DNA from: Sphingobium sp.
GTDB taxonomy: Bacteria > Pseudomonadota > Alphaproteobacteria > Sphingomonadales > Sphingomonadaceae
Reading direction: 5' to 3'
NCBI GenBank assembly: GCA_023266575.1
Contig: JAHFPV010000015.1
Span: 39,605-103,604, forward strand
DNA length: 64,000 nucleotides
The position numbers and the translations under genes are program-made. A model generated the notes under the pieces. It saw nothing but the letters and a program-made list of their open reading frames with translations, did no database searches and was not told the origin of the DNA. Shown here piece by piece: positions 1-11,048 of this stretch; position 1 is the stretch's first letter; each line of letters starts with the position of its first letter.

Positions 1-797
1 TGACCCCGCTGGCCCAGCCGGGCAACCCTACCCCCCGGCTGTTCCGGCTGGTCGAGGACAGAGCGGTGATCAACCGTTTCGGCTTCAACAATGGCGGACA
101 GGGCGCGGCGGCGGACCGAATCGCCCGCTATCGCCGTCCGGTGGGTGAAGGGCCGGTCATCGGCATCAATATCGGCGCGAACAAGGACGCGACCGACCGG
201 ATCGTTGATTATGTCACCGGGGTGCAGGTCATGGCCTCGCTGGCCGATTATCTGACCGTCAATATCTCCTCCCCCAACACGCCGGGGCTGCGCGCGTTGC
301 AGGATCGCGCCGCGCTGGACGAGTTGCTGGGCGCGGTGATGGCGGCGCGGGGTAGCCGCGCGACGCCGATTTTCCTGAAGGTCGCGCCCGATCTGGAACC
401 GGCGGATGTGGAGGATATTGCCGCCGCCTGCCTCGACCATCGGATCGACGCGCTGATCGTGTCCAACACGACCATTACCCGCCCGGCGCTGCGGTCGGTT
501 CATGCAGGCGAGACCGGCGGGCTGTCAGGCGCGCCGCTGACCGACCTGTCGCTTCAGAAGTTGCGTGATTTCCGACGGTTGCTGGGCGCGCGACTGCCGC
601 TGATCGGCGTTGGCGGCATTGCCAATGCGGAGCAGGCCTATGCCCGCATCCGCGCGGGCGCATCGCTGGTCCAGCTTTACAGCGCGCTGGTCTATGAGGG
701 ACCGTATCTGGCGAAGCGGATCAATCACGGCCTCAAGGCGCTGATGAGGCGCGACGGCTTTGCCACCATCGACCAGATTGTCGGCATCGACGCCTGA
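1..797 (+). CDS. pyrD: Dihydroorotate dehydrogenase (quinone), C-terminal part
   Basis: The reading frame is open from base 3 and the 5' end lies outside the window, so only about 264 codons are visible. PyrD class 2 oxidises dihydroorotate to orotate in pyrimidine synthesis, with FMN and a membrane quinone. Visible family motifs are NRFGFNN, GINIGANK, the substrate-binding stretch TVNISSPNTPGLR, the KVAPDL strand, SNTT, and the FMN-phosphate-binding GVGGI followed by GASLVQLYSALVYEGP. The gene ends against a long palindrome and is convergent with the MocR-type gene. Identification is firm; only the missing N-terminus limits it. Confidence 0.95.
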   Translation, partial: TPLAQPGNPTPRLFRLVEDRAVINRFGFNNGGQGAAADRIARYRRPVGEGPVIGINIGANKDATDRIVDYVTGVQVMASLADYLTVNISSPNTPGLRALQDRAALDELLGAVMAARGSRATPIFLKVAPDLEPADVEDIAAACLDHRIDALIVSNTTITRPALRSVHAGETGGLSGAPLTDLSLQKLRDFRRLLGARLPLIGVGGIANAEQAYARIRAGASLVQLYSALVYEGPYLAKRINHGLKALMRRDGFATIDQIVGIDA

Positions 798-810
798 TCG
801 CTGTCATTTA

Positions 811-963
811 GAGTCTGTGTCGAAATGCGCGAAAGAGCGCATTTCGGTTGCCGCACCGGCCCACACCCCCACCCGACCGCCCACAGAGTGTATCCTGAAT
901 GGGAGGTCGGGTGGGGGTGTGGGCCGGTGCGGATGCGTCAAAGGCGCATTTCGAAACAGACTC
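811..963. repeat. Long intergenic palindrome between convergent genes
   Basis: Two arms face each other around a 26-base centre. The inner arms 851-878 and 905-932 are perfect reverse complements over 28 bases. The outer arms, about 811-831 and 943-963, match with one mismatch. The left arm also holds its own small hairpin (cgaaatgcgc / gcgcatttcg, 821-846). The element fills nearly the whole gap between pyrD and the facing mocR-type gene, so it probably acts as a bidirectional terminator. It could also be a copy of a dispersed repeat family. Confidence 0.85.
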
Positions 964-964
964 T

Positions 965-2428
965 TCAGATCAATCGGTCCGCCTCCAGCGCCAGCGCCAG
1001 CGAATCGCGACCCCTGGGGGTGCGGGCGTGGAGATGGGCGTCGGCCTGGACCAGCCGTTCCACGCCGGTCGCGAGTTGCGCTTCGGGCAGGGTGAAGGGC
1101 AGGCGCAGGAAGCGTTCAAATGCGCCGCTGACGCCAAAGCGCGGCCCGGCGGCGACACGGACACCCAGGCTTTCGGCCAGCGCCGCGAGTGCGGTCGCCT
1201 CCGCACGGGGGAGTTCGGCCCAGAGTGACAGGCCGCCGGCGGGCGATTCGACGCGCCAATGGGGCAGATGCTGTTCGAGCAGCGCCAGCAGATGGTCGCG
1301 CCGCCCGCGCAGCATATCGGCGCGCGCGCCCAGCCCTTCGTCGGCGTCGATCAGATGGGCGACGGCCAGCTGTTCGACCACGGGACTCGCCATGTCCATC
1401 GTTGTGCGCAGGCGACCAAGCGCGGCGACCGTCTGCGGATCGGCGCGAATCCAGCCTACCCGAAGGCCGCCCCAGAATATCTTGCTGGCTGACCCCATGG
1501 TGATGACCTGCCGCCCCGACGGATCATGGATCGCGACAGGCGGCGGCGGGGCGAAGTCCAGCCCCATCGCCACCATCGTTTCATCGATCACCAGCGGGGT
1601 GTGGCTGCGGGTGGCGGCAGCGACCAGCGCGCGGCGAGTCGCCGGGTCCATGCTGCGCCCGGTCGGGTTGTGGAAATCGGCGATCAGATAGGCAAAGCGC
1701 GGCGCGGTCTGGCGGAAGGCGGCGTCCATCGCGTCGATATCCCAGCCATGGGTCGGCAGGCCGACCGGCACCGGCACGACATGCGCGCGCTGCAACGCCT
1801 GAATCGCATTATGGTAGGTCGGGTGATCGATCACGACGCGATCCCCCGGCCCGGCAAGCCAGTGGAGCAGCAGCGAAAAGCCCTGCTGTGCGCCATTGGT
1901 GATGATGATCTGGTCCGCGTCCGTAGGGCAACCGCGCCGGTCGAAATGGGCGGCGACGGCGTGCCGCAGCACGGGCAGGCCGAGCGGATCATAGCCCAGA
2001 TCGCCCAGATAAGCGGGCAGCGCCTCGACCGCTGCCTGCATCGCGCGACCGACGCCCGGCGCAGCGGGCAGCGCGGCATGGGTCCAGTTGAGCAGATTGC
2101 CCCCGGTGATCATGTCGATGTCCGCCTGGGGCGGTTCGACCCGGCCCGGCGGCAGGCGGGTGACGCTGCCCGACCCCTGCCGACTTTCCAGATAGCCCTC
2201 GTCCCGCAGCCGGTCGAACGCCGCCGCGATCGTCGTGCGAGACAGGCCGAGCGCAGCGGCCAGTTCGCGCTCGCCCGGCAGGCGGACGTTAAGACCGACA
2301 CGTCCGTCCAGCACCAGCATCCGCAGCGCCTGCGCCAGTTGGCGATAGGCGGGTTGGGCGCTGTCCTGCGCGCGCCATGCGCCCAGCAGGCGGAGCAGGG
2401 AAGGCGGACGAAGGAAGGAAGTGGACAT
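965..2428 (-). CDS. MocR-family (GntR plus aminotransferase-like) transcriptional regulator
   Basis: The N-terminal ~75 residues form a GntR-type winged helix (YRQLAQALRMLVLDG, then LPGERELAAALGLSRTTIAAAF). The remaining ~390 residues have a fold-type I aminotransferase domain, with ITNGAQQGF, the aspartate stretch ADFHNPTGRSMD, and a PLP-lysine region MGSASKIFWGGLRVGW. MocR proteins use PLP as an effector-binding cofactor rather than for catalysis. The gene is divergent from a YczE-type membrane protein, an arrangement known for the YczR subgroup of MocR regulators, so it probably controls that neighbour. I chose the ATG at 2428 because the fold begins just after it; an in-frame ATG at 2464 is also possible. 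Confidence 0.88.
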   Translation of the reverse strand: MSTSFLRPPSLLRLLGAWRAQDSAQPAYRQLAQALRMLVLDGRVGLNVRLPGERELAAALGLSRTTIAAAFDRLRDEGYLESRQGSGSVTRLPPGRVEPPQADIDMITGGNLLNWTHAALPAAPGVGRAMQAAVEALPAYLGDLGYDPLGLPVLRHAVAAHFDRRGCPTDADQIIITNGAQQGFSLLLHWLAGPGDRVVIDHPTYHNAIQALQRAHVVPVPVGLPTHGWDIDAMDAAFRQTAPRFAYLIADFHNPTGRSMDPATRRALVAAATRSHTPLVIDETMVAMGLDFAPPPPVAIHDPSGRQVITMGSASKIFWGGLRVGWIRADPQTVAALGRLRTTMDMASPVVEQLAVAHLIDADEGLGARADMLRGRRDHLLALLEQHLPHWRVESPAGGLSLWAELPRAEATALAALAESLGVRVAAGPRFGVSGAFERFLRLPFTLPEAQLATGVERLVQADAHLHARTPRGRDSLALALEADRLI

Positions 2429-2473
2429 GATGATCTGATCCAATTTGCGGATGGTCAGGGCCATTTATGTCGA

Positions 2474-2499
2474 AATGGTCCTTTTGAAAAAGGCCAATT
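2474..2499. promoter_or_regulatory. Candidate operator in the mocR-type/yczE divergent region
   Basis: An imperfect inverted repeat, aatggtcc and ggccaatt separated by ten bases (ttttgaaaaa), lies 20 bases before the yczE-type start and about 45 bases before the regulator start. Its position between divergent genes is where a MocR-type regulator would be expected to bind. The half-sites agree at six of eight positions. Function is inferred from position and symmetry only. Confidence 0.4.
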
Positions 2500-2518
2500 G
2501 TGACGAAGAAGCCTGCCC

Positions 2519-3121
2519 ATGATGATGCACCGCCGCCTTTTCCAGCTTTTTTGGGGCCTTGGCCTCTATGGTTTTTCCATGGCGCTGATGCTGCGCGCCA
2601 ATCTGGGCCTCGACCCGTGGGACGTGCTGCATCAGGGGATGGCGCCCCGGCTGGGCCTGAGCTTCGGCATGACCGTCAATCTGGTCGGCGCGATCGTGCT
2701 GCTGTTGTGGTGGCCGCTGCGCCAGCGGCCGGGAATTGGCACGGTGGCCAATATCGTCGTGATCGGCACGGCGGTGGACCTGTCGCTGATGCTGCTGCCG
2801 ACGCCGGAGGGATTGGCGATGCGCGCGGCCTGGCTGGGTGCGGGAATCGTGCTGAACGGCATCGCCGGGGGTGCCTATATCGGCGCGGGGCTGGGACCGG
2901 GGCCGCGCGACGGGCTGATGACGGGTTTGTGTCGTCGCACGGGTCTGCCGGTCAAATGGGTTCGCACAGGCATAGAGTTGGCCGTGCTGGCGATCGGCTG
3001 GCTGCTGGGCGGGACGGTGGGCGCTGGCACGCTTCTTTATGCGATGAGCATTGGCTGGATCGTCCACCATGCCCTGCCCTGGTTCCGCATCGACGCGCCG
3101 GAGCGTGCGGCGCTGGCCTGA
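2519..3121 (+). CDS. YczE/DUF6198-type integral membrane protein
   Basis: A 200-residue hydrophobic protein with about five predicted membrane segments. It carries the family-like stretches LRANLGLDPWDVLHQG near the N-terminus and GAYIGAGLGPGPRDGLMTG in the middle, both typical of YczE/YyaS-type proteins. The biochemical role of the family is not established; a transport role is often assumed. It is divergent from a MocR regulator, the usual genetic partner of this family. The ATG at 2519 follows a purine stretch (gaagaag) at about 2505. An overlapping frame starting at 2500 gives a Pro/Arg-rich product and is not considered real. Confidence 0.85.
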   Translation: MMMHRRLFQLFWGLGLYGFSMALMLRANLGLDPWDVLHQGMAPRLGLSFGMTVNLVGAIVLLLWWPLRQRPGIGTVANIVVIGTAVDLSLMLLPTPEGLAMRAAWLGAGIVLNGIAGGAYIGAGLGPGPRDGLMTGLCRRTGLPVKWVRTGIELAVLAIGWLLGGTVGAGTLLYAMSIGWIVHHALPWFRIDAPERAALA

Positions 3122-3190
3122 AGGGAGATTGACCGGGGCGGCCATCCGGGCATGATCGACCGGTCCACCCCCGACACCGGAGCCGTCCCG

Positions 3191-4372
3191 ATGCGTCCCC
3201 TGCTTGCCGCCTGCCTGCTGATATTGACCGGAGCCACGACCGATAACAGCGCACTCGCCCCGCTCGCCTTTGAGCAGGTCGCGCCTGCGGGCACGAAAAT
3301 GCCCCGGTTCAAGGTCGATGCCGCATGGCCCAACATGCCCGGCGATCTGCTGCTGGGGCAGGTCAGCGGGGTGGCGGTCGCGCCCGATGATTCGGTCTGG
3401 GTCGTGCATCGCCCGCATAGCCTGACCGCGACCGACACCGGCCTGGCCCAGACCCCGCCCATCGCCGTCTGCTGCAAGCCAGCCCCGCCCGTGGTCCATT
3501 TTGGCAGCGACGGGCGCTATCTGGGCGGCTGGGGCGGGTCAGGCAGCGCGCCCAGCGTCGATGGCGTCAACCAGTGGCCAGCCAGCCTGCACGGCATATT
3601 TGTCGATAAAGCGGGGACGATCTGGTTCGGGGGCAATGGCAAGGACGATCATGTCGTGCTGAATTATCGCGCCGACGGCACCTTCATCCGGGCTTTCGGC
3701 CAGCGGGGCAAGACCGGCGGCAATGATGCGACCGACCAGTTGGGCAACCCGTCCGACGTCAACCATTCCAACGGCATGGTGCTGATTTCGGATGGCTATG
3801 TGAACCGGCGGGTGATCGGATATGATGCCCGGACCAATGGCTATACGGGGCGCTGGGGCGCCTATGCCAGGCCGCCGATTGCGCCGACGCGGCAGGGCGC
3901 GTTCGACCAGAGCCATGCCGTCGATCCCAGCAAGATCGCCGATCCCAAGGCGCAGACCTTCGCCGATATCGTCCATTGCGTGGTGCCGACACGGGACGGC
4001 CATGTCTATGTCTGCGATCGCAACAATAATCGGGCGCAATTGTTCAGGCGGGGCAAGGATGGCGGGCTGACCTTCGTGCGCGACCTGGTGATCGCTGGCG
4101 AGACCGGCGGCACCCATACGGTCACCGACATCGCTTTTTCGCCCGATCCCGACCAGACCTATCTCTATGTCGCGGACATGATGAACGGGCGGATATGGAT
4201 CTTGCTGCGCAAGACGCATGAGGTGCTGGGCGCGATTGGTCGGGTCGGACGGCAGGCGGGACAATTTACCTGGCTGCACAGCATTGATACCGACAGCGAC
4301 GGCAATATCTATGCAACCGAGGTCAATACCGGCCGGCGCGTCCAGAAGCTGGTGTTCACCGGCATCCAGTGA
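3191..4372 (+). CDS. Secreted NHL-repeat beta-propeller protein
   Basis: The start at 3191 has a GGAG eight bases upstream and gives a signal peptide (MRPLLAACLLILTGA). The remainder is a six-bladed-propeller-like chain with repeated NHL-type units: GQVSGVAVAPDDSVWVVHRP, GIFVDKAGTIWFGGNG, DVNHSNGMVLISDGY, DGHVYVCDRNNNRAQLF and HSIDTDSDGNIYATE. Proteins of this type resemble the lyase half of peptidyl-glycine alpha-amidating enzymes, but no catalytic assignment is justified here. It probably acts in the periplasm. An alternative start at 3152 would add 13 residues before the signal sequence. Confidence 0.8.
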   Translation: MRPLLAACLLILTGATTDNSALAPLAFEQVAPAGTKMPRFKVDAAWPNMPGDLLLGQVSGVAVAPDDSVWVVHRPHSLTATDTGLAQTPPIAVCCKPAPPVVHFGSDGRYLGGWGGSGSAPSVDGVNQWPASLHGIFVDKAGTIWFGGNGKDDHVVLNYRADGTFIRAFGQRGKTGGNDATDQLGNPSDVNHSNGMVLISDGYVNRRVIGYDARTNGYTGRWGAYARPPIAPTRQGAFDQSHAVDPSKIADPKAQTFADIVHCVVPTRDGHVYVCDRNNNRAQLFRRGKDGGLTFVRDLVIAGETGGTHTVTDIAFSPDPDQTYLYVADMMNGRIWILLRKTHEVLGAIGRVGRQAGQFTWLHSIDTDSDGNIYATEVNTGRRVQKLVFTGIQ

Positions 4373-4386
4373 GAGGGGGACGCTTC

Positions 4387-4893
4387 ATGGCGACCGCATT
4401 ATACGACATGACCGTTCCCATGTTCATCCGCGGGCTGAACGCGCTGTCGGGGCTGCTCGACAAGGGCGCAGCCTTTGCCGCCGAAAAGGGCATCGACCCC
4501 GCGACGCTGACCGGCGCGCAACTGATCGCGGACATGAAGCCACTGACCGCGCAGGTGCAGTTCGCCTGCGATACCGCCAAGGGGACGGTGACGCGGCTCG
4601 GCGAACTGGAGCCGGTGGCGATGGCGGATACCGAACAGACGTTCGCCGAACTTCAGGCGCGCATCGCCAAGACGATAGCGCTGCTGGAAGCGGTGCCCCG
4701 CGAGAAGATTGACGGGCGGGAGGATGCCGCCGTGGTGCTGAAGCTGCCTAACGCTGAAATTCCCTTCACCGGTCGCAGCCATGTGCTGACCTTTTCCCTG
4801 CCCAATTTCTATTTCCACCTGACCATGGCCTATGCGCTGCTGCGCCAGGCGGGCGTGCCAGTGGGAAAGATCGACTTTCTGGGCGGGATTTAG
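4387..4893 (+). CDS. DUF1993 family protein
   Basis: A 168-residue protein of the DUF1993 type, a predicted four-helix bundle related to DinB-like folds, function unknown. Visible family features are the N-terminal TVPMFIRGLNALSGLLDKG, the central ADMKPLTAQVQFACDTAKG, and the C-terminal LPNFYFHLTMAYALLRQAG ending in GKIDFLGG. A strong purine run (gagaggggg) at 4371-4379 sets the start at 4387. It lies 14 bases after the NHL gene and probably shares its transcript. The next gene is convergent, with a two-base gap. Confidence 0.82.
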   Translation: MATALYDMTVPMFIRGLNALSGLLDKGAAFAAEKGIDPATLTGAQLIADMKPLTAQVQFACDTAKGTVTRLGELEPVAMADTEQTFAELQARIAKTIALLEAVPREKIDGREDAAVVLKLPNAEIPFTGRSHVLTFSLPNFYFHLTMAYALLRQAGVPVGKIDFLGGI

Positions 4894-4895
4894 GT

Positions 4896-5378
4896 TTAGC
4901 CGGCGATCAGCCGGACATAGGCGCTGGCCACCCATCCGCTGACGCAGGGACCATCATAGGGCTGCTTGCGGTCGACCGGGGAGGAGACGCCGCAATCGGC
5001 GGCGTCCGTGCTGTTGTCGGTAACGGGTGGTGGGGCCAGCACCACGCCCAGCCATTTCTGGTCGAGGCTGCGGGTGCAGATATAGGCGCGGTCGCCCTCG
5101 GCGAGGCTGGTCAGGATTTTTGCGTCGCCAAAGGGGGCTGCGCGCAACGGCAGGCCGTTTGGTCCCGTGCGCGCCACCTGCCCCATGCCGCCGCACGCAT
5201 CCATGCGCGGGCCATCCTCGCCGATCGTCACGGCGCGGGCGACCGGCGCGTCCATGCGGCTTTCGGGGACTTCGGCGCGGGGTGCGCCCGCCAGCGAACT
5301 GTTGGGCAATTCGTCCAGCACCTCGCGGCTGTCGGAACAGGCGGCCAGCAGGAAAAACAGGGCGATGGTGCGCGACAT
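4896..5378 (-). CDS. Predicted lipoprotein with SH3-like C-terminal region
   Basis: The 160-residue product begins with a signal peptide ending in a lipobox (FFLLAAC, Cys14). The C-terminal half looks like a small SH3-like domain: LPLRAAPFGDAKILTSLAEG, then a strand with WLGVVL and the terminal GWVASAYVRLIAG. Such domains often bind peptidoglycan or proteins in the periplasm. Four cysteines after the lipobox could form two disulfides. It is convergent with the DUF1993 gene and divergent from gyrB. No specific function is assigned. Confidence 0.68.
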   Translation of the reverse strand: MSRTIALFFLLAACSDSREVLDELPNSSLAGAPRAEVPESRMDAPVARAVTIGEDGPRMDACGGMGQVARTGPNGLPLRAAPFGDAKILTSLAEGDRAYICTRSLDQKWLGVVLAPPPVTDNSTDAADCGVSSPVDRKQPYDGPCVSGWVASAYVRLIAG

Positions 5379-5434
5379 GGCACAGGGGATAGACTGGTCC
5401 GGCGTGCGGGGGAAGGCACCATGTTTCGCTTTAG

Positions 5435-7954
<2,520 letters not shown>

Positions 7955-8470
7955 ATGATTGGGTTGCGGCTGGCGGGTGTCGTGCTGATGGGCGCGGGGC
8001 TGGCTGGCTGCGACACTGAGCCGGACAATGATAGAGGGTCGGTCAGTCAGGCCGTGCCGGTGGTGGTGAACAGCGCGCCGCCGGTGAATGGCTCGGCGCC
8101 GGTAAAACAGAATAAGTCATTGAAAAATGACGATCTTTCTGTTTCACGCGAAACACGCCCTGCCCCGTTACCAGTCAAGTCTGCACCCGATTATCGGGCG
8201 ATCGGCACTGAACCCTTTTGGGCGGTGACGGTGCGGGGGGACGCCGCAACGCTGGAACGACCGGATCATCCGCCGGTGCGCTTCGCGGTGGCGCGTCATG
8301 TCGAGGAACGGGTGATCCGCTATTCCGGCGACGGGTTTGCCATGACGATCAACGAAGGGCCGTGCAGCGACGGGATGAGCGATGCGCTGTGGCGCGACCG
8401 GGTGGCGGTGGCTTTTGGGGATGGCGTGCTGAAAGGCTGCGGGGGTGAGCGGGATGAGGGCACGCCGTAA
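7955..8470 (+). CDS. COG3650-like lipoprotein
   Basis: The ATG directly follows the gyrB stop, so translation may be coupled. A signal peptide ends in a lipobox (GLAGC, Cys19), followed by a low-complexity linker. The C-terminal ~100 residues carry YRAIGTEPFWAVTV, RHVEERVIRYSGDGFAMTI and CSDGMSDALWRDRVAVAFG, then GCGG, matching a family of small periplasmic lipoproteins of unknown function. The paired cysteines in the C-terminal domain are family-typical. It is convergent with the ankyrin gene. Confidence 0.72.
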   Translation: MIGLRLAGVVLMGAGLAGCDTEPDNDRGSVSQAVPVVVNSAPPVNGSAPVKQNKSLKNDDLSVSRETRPAPLPVKSAPDYRAIGTEPFWAVTVRGDAATLERPDHPPVRFAVARHVEERVIRYSGDGFAMTINEGPCSDGMSDALWRDRVAVAFGDGVLKGCGGERDEGTP

Positions 8471-8487
8471 GGGGAAGGCGCGCGCTG

Positions 8488-8517
8488 GTTTCTGGGCTAC
8501 GCTCGAAACAAATGGAG
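8488..8517. repeat. Degenerate single arm of the dispersed palindrome family
   Basis: The stretch beginning gtttctgggctacgctcgaa resembles the right arm of the perfect palindrome at 17864-17893 (gtttctcgacttcgctcgaa), with a few substitutions. It again lies between convergent genes. It has no opposite arm, so it is probably a decayed copy. Confidence 0.5.
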
Positions 8518-8518
8518 A

Positions 8519-9067
8519 TTACTCCCGCCCTTCCAGTTGCGCGACCATGGCGTCATTGCCCTGCCCCTGCGCCACGGCTTTGGCGGTGCGGCCTGACGCA
8601 TCGGCGAGTGCCGGGTCCGCGCCTGCCTTGACCAGCATCGTCACCTGCGCGCTGCGGCCGAACAGGGCGGCCATCATCAGCGCGGTCTGACCGGCCTTGT
8701 TGCGTGCGTTGACGTCACAACCGGCGGTCAGCAGCCGGGCGGCGATGGCGTCATTGCCCTTGAAGGCGACGCCCATCTGCGCGGTGTTGCCCTGCGAGAC
8801 ATCGGGTTTGCACGGGTCAGCGCCTGCCGCGATCAGCGCGTCTAGTGTTTCTGCCTGCCCATTATAGGCGGCAAGGATCAAAGGGGTGAAGCCGCGCGCG
8901 TCGGTGGCGTTGATGTCCACGCCAGCCTTGACCAGCGGGGCGATCATGTCGGTGCGACCGAGGCGGGCGGCGTCGAAGAGGAGTTCCTGGCGGCGTTCGG
9001 GGGTTGGGAGGGCGTCTGAGGCGGGAGATGGCGTGGCGAGCATGGTCGCTAGGAGGAGAGTGAGCAT
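8519..9067 (-). CDS. Periplasmic ankyrin-repeat protein next to catalase (AnkB-like)
   Basis: Starting at 9067 the product has a signal peptide (MLTLLLATMLATPSPASDA) and about four ankyrin repeats: LFDAARLGRTDMIAPLVKAG, GFTPLILAAYNGQAETLDAL, the GNTAQMGVAFKGNDAIAARL unit, and GQTALMMAALFGRSAQVTML. It lies downstream of, and on the same strand as, a periplasmic catalase gene. In Pseudomonas, ankB is linked to katB and is needed for full catalase activity; the same supporting role is inferred here. A longer frame from 9118 adds only a basic stretch before the signal peptide. Confidence 0.82.
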   Translation of the reverse strand: MLTLLLATMLATPSPASDALPTPERRQELLFDAARLGRTDMIAPLVKAGVDINATDARGFTPLILAAYNGQAETLDALIAAGADPCKPDVSQGNTAQMGVAFKGNDAIAARLLTAGCDVNARNKAGQTALMMAALFGRSAQVTMLVKAGADPALADASGRTAKAVAQGQGNDAMVAQLEGRE

Positions 9068-9126
9068 GGGAATGTCCTTGGTGATTTTCAGGCGTAGCCT
9101 CCGGCGGCGCGCCCCCACCCCAACCC

Positions 9127-9163
9127 TTCAGGCGAGGCACGCGACTCGCCTGAACCTGAAGGG
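9127..9163. repeat. Hairpin in the catalase-ankyrin gap
   Basis: Perfect 10-base arms ttcaggcgag (9127-9136) and ctcgcctgaa (9145-9154) surround an 8-base loop. The flanking cctgaaggg (9155-9163) can pair alternatively with cccttcagg (9124-9132). The structure lies between katB and ankB and could partly terminate or stabilise the transcript. Confidence 0.5.
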
Positions 9164-9235
9164 GAGGGGCTAGAATGTGGCACCTGGTCAGGCAAATGTG
9201 ACTCGCCTAACCAGAATGAGAAGAGCCACCCCCTA

Positions 9236-10903
9236 TCAACGCACGGTCAGGCGCTGTTGCGGATAGGCGGTTTCATATTCCGACACGGCCTTGGTCACTT
9301 CGCCCATCGGCACGTTGACCGCCTTAGCGATGCGCGTGCCATAGTCCTTGTCGGCCTGATAGAAATAGCTGACCATGATCGTGCGGGTGCGGTCGGAGGT
9401 GACCTGACCCAGATCGCCTGCAAGGTTGGCAATCAGGTCCGCCTTGTCCCTGGCCGAGAGCGAACGGTAGAAAATGCCCGCCTGCGCAAAATTATTGGTC
9501 TTTTCGATCGGCTTGGCATCGACCGTGGCGTTCACCTCATAGGTGGATTGGCCAAATTCGGCCGCAGCCTGCTTTTGCACCATCGCGGGGAAATAATTGA
9601 CGTTGGAGGTCGATCCCGTCCCGTCCATCACCCCGTCCTGGTAATTGTTCACCACCGGTGCCAGCGGCTTGTTGACCGGCAGCGCCATGACGTTCGCGCC
9701 GACGCGATAGCGCTGGGTGTCGGAATAGCTGAACAGGCGGCCCTGCAACATGCGGTCGGGCGAGGCTTCGATGCCCGGCACCATATTGGCGGGCGCAAAG
9801 GCCGACTGTTCGGTAAATTCAAAGAAATTGGCGGGCATCTTGTTCAGCGTCATCTCGCCGATCTTGCGGAAGGGGACGTTCAGCCATTCCTTGGTATCGT
9901 CGAACGGATTATAGTCGAGACCGGCAAACTGGTCCGGCGTCATCGTCTGGATCATCAGATCCCAGGTCGGGGCATTGCCCTTGCCCACTTCGCGATAGAG
10001 ATCATCGGTCATGAAGTTGAACTGCGCCGCGCCGGCTTCCTTGGCGGTCAGATTCTTGACGCCCTGACGGCTGATCCAGCGGAATTTGGCGAAGGTCACC
10101 TTGCCCTGCGCATTCACCAGCTTGAAGGCGTGAACGCCATTGCCGTCCATTGTGCGGTAGGAGGATGGCGTACCCAGATTGGAATAAAGCTGGGTCAGCA
10201 TGTTGGTCGATTCAGGGGTGTTGGAGAAGAAATCGAAGAAGCGATTGGGGTCCTGCTTGTTGGTCACGGGCGAGGGTTTGAGGCTGTGGACCATGTCGGG
10301 GAACTGCATGGCGTCGCGGATGAAGAAGATCGGCAGATTGTTGCCGACCAGATCCCAATTGCCCTGATCGGTGTAGAATTTGGTCGCGAAGCCGCGCGGA
10401 TCGCGCAGTCCTTCGGGGCTGCCCGACGGGTGGATGACGCTGGAAAAGCGGACGAATACCGGGGTTTCCTTGCCCGATGTGAAGAGCGAGGCGCGGGTCA
10501 GGTCGCTAATGTCGGCGGTGGCGCGGAATATGCCATGTGCACCAGTGCCGCGGGCGTGGACGACACGTTCCGGGATGCGCTCACGGTCGAAGCGCGACAG
10601 CTTTTCAATGAGGGTCGTGTCCTCCAGCAGGACCGGGCCAAGGTCGCCCGCCGTCTTGCTGTTGCGGTTGGCACCGATCGGCGCGCCATTGTCGCGGGTG
10701 AGGTTGGGGACGGCGGCGGGTGCGACTTCGGCGGGGACGGCCATGGTCTTGCCAGCGTCAGCAGGCAGGGTCACGGTCGCCATGCGTCCGGCGACCTGCG
10801 TTTCCGTCTGGGCGAGCGCCTGTGCGCCGATAAGCGCGGACAGGCTGACGGCAGCCAGGGTCAGGCCGCGCAAGGGCGCGGCCGAAATCGGTGAATTCGG
10901 CAT
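9236..10903 (-). CDS. katB: Periplasmic heme catalase
   Basis: Catalase disproportionates hydrogen peroxide. The active-site signature FDRERIPERVVHARGTGAHG surrounds the distal His at about residue 117. The catalytic Asn lies in DLVGNNLPIFFIRD, and the proximal heme-ligand Tyr in RLFSYSDTQRYRVG near residue 390. A signal peptide (SLSALIGAQALAQ) indicates export, as in KatB-type clade 3 enzymes, and with a ~40-residue linker explains the 555-residue length. AGAGGAA precedes the ATG at 10903. An ankyrin gene follows, as in the Pseudomonas katB-ankB arrangement. Regulation by a peroxide sensor such as OxyR is plausible, but no clear site was recognised. Confidence 0.92.
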   Translation of the reverse strand: MPNSPISAAPLRGLTLAAVSLSALIGAQALAQTETQVAGRMATVTLPADAGKTMAVPAEVAPAAVPNLTRDNGAPIGANRNSKTAGDLGPVLLEDTTLIEKLSRFDRERIPERVVHARGTGAHGIFRATADISDLTRASLFTSGKETPVFVRFSSVIHPSGSPEGLRDPRGFATKFYTDQGNWDLVGNNLPIFFIRDAMQFPDMVHSLKPSPVTNKQDPNRFFDFFSNTPESTNMLTQLYSNLGTPSSYRTMDGNGVHAFKLVNAQGKVTFAKFRWISRQGVKNLTAKEAGAAQFNFMTDDLYREVGKGNAPTWDLMIQTMTPDQFAGLDYNPFDDTKEWLNVPFRKIGEMTLNKMPANFFEFTEQSAFAPANMVPGIEASPDRMLQGRLFSYSDTQRYRVGANVMALPVNKPLAPVVNNYQDGVMDGTGSTSNVNYFPAMVQKQAAAEFGQSTYEVNATVDAKPIEKTNNFAQAGIFYRSLSARDKADLIANLAGDLGQVTSDRTRTIMVSYFYQADKDYGTRIAKAVNVPMGEVTKAVSEYETAYPQQRLTVR

Positions 10904-10925
10904 GATCAGGTTCCTCTGTTGTTTC

Positions 10926-10944
10926 GTCGATCGTGGCGATCGAC
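10926..10944. promoter_or_regulatory. Palindrome in the catalase leader
   Basis: gtcgatcg and cgatcgac form perfect 8-base arms around a 3-base centre, 22-40 bases upstream of the catalase start codon. It could be a regulator site or a leader hairpin. No match to a named operator was recognised. Confidence 0.35.
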
Positions 10945-11048
10945 ACCCCTCGGACTGGGAAACGCTGAATGAACCCGAAAGTTCGCCAAGAGAAACACCT
11001 TATCTTGCTTTCAGATAGTGGCGTTTTCGATGATTGCTCCAGACATGT

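Noticed and set aside
9257-10894. 545-codon open frame antisense to the catalase gene
   Set aside because: Composition of a shadow frame; the catalase frame has all active-site motifs.
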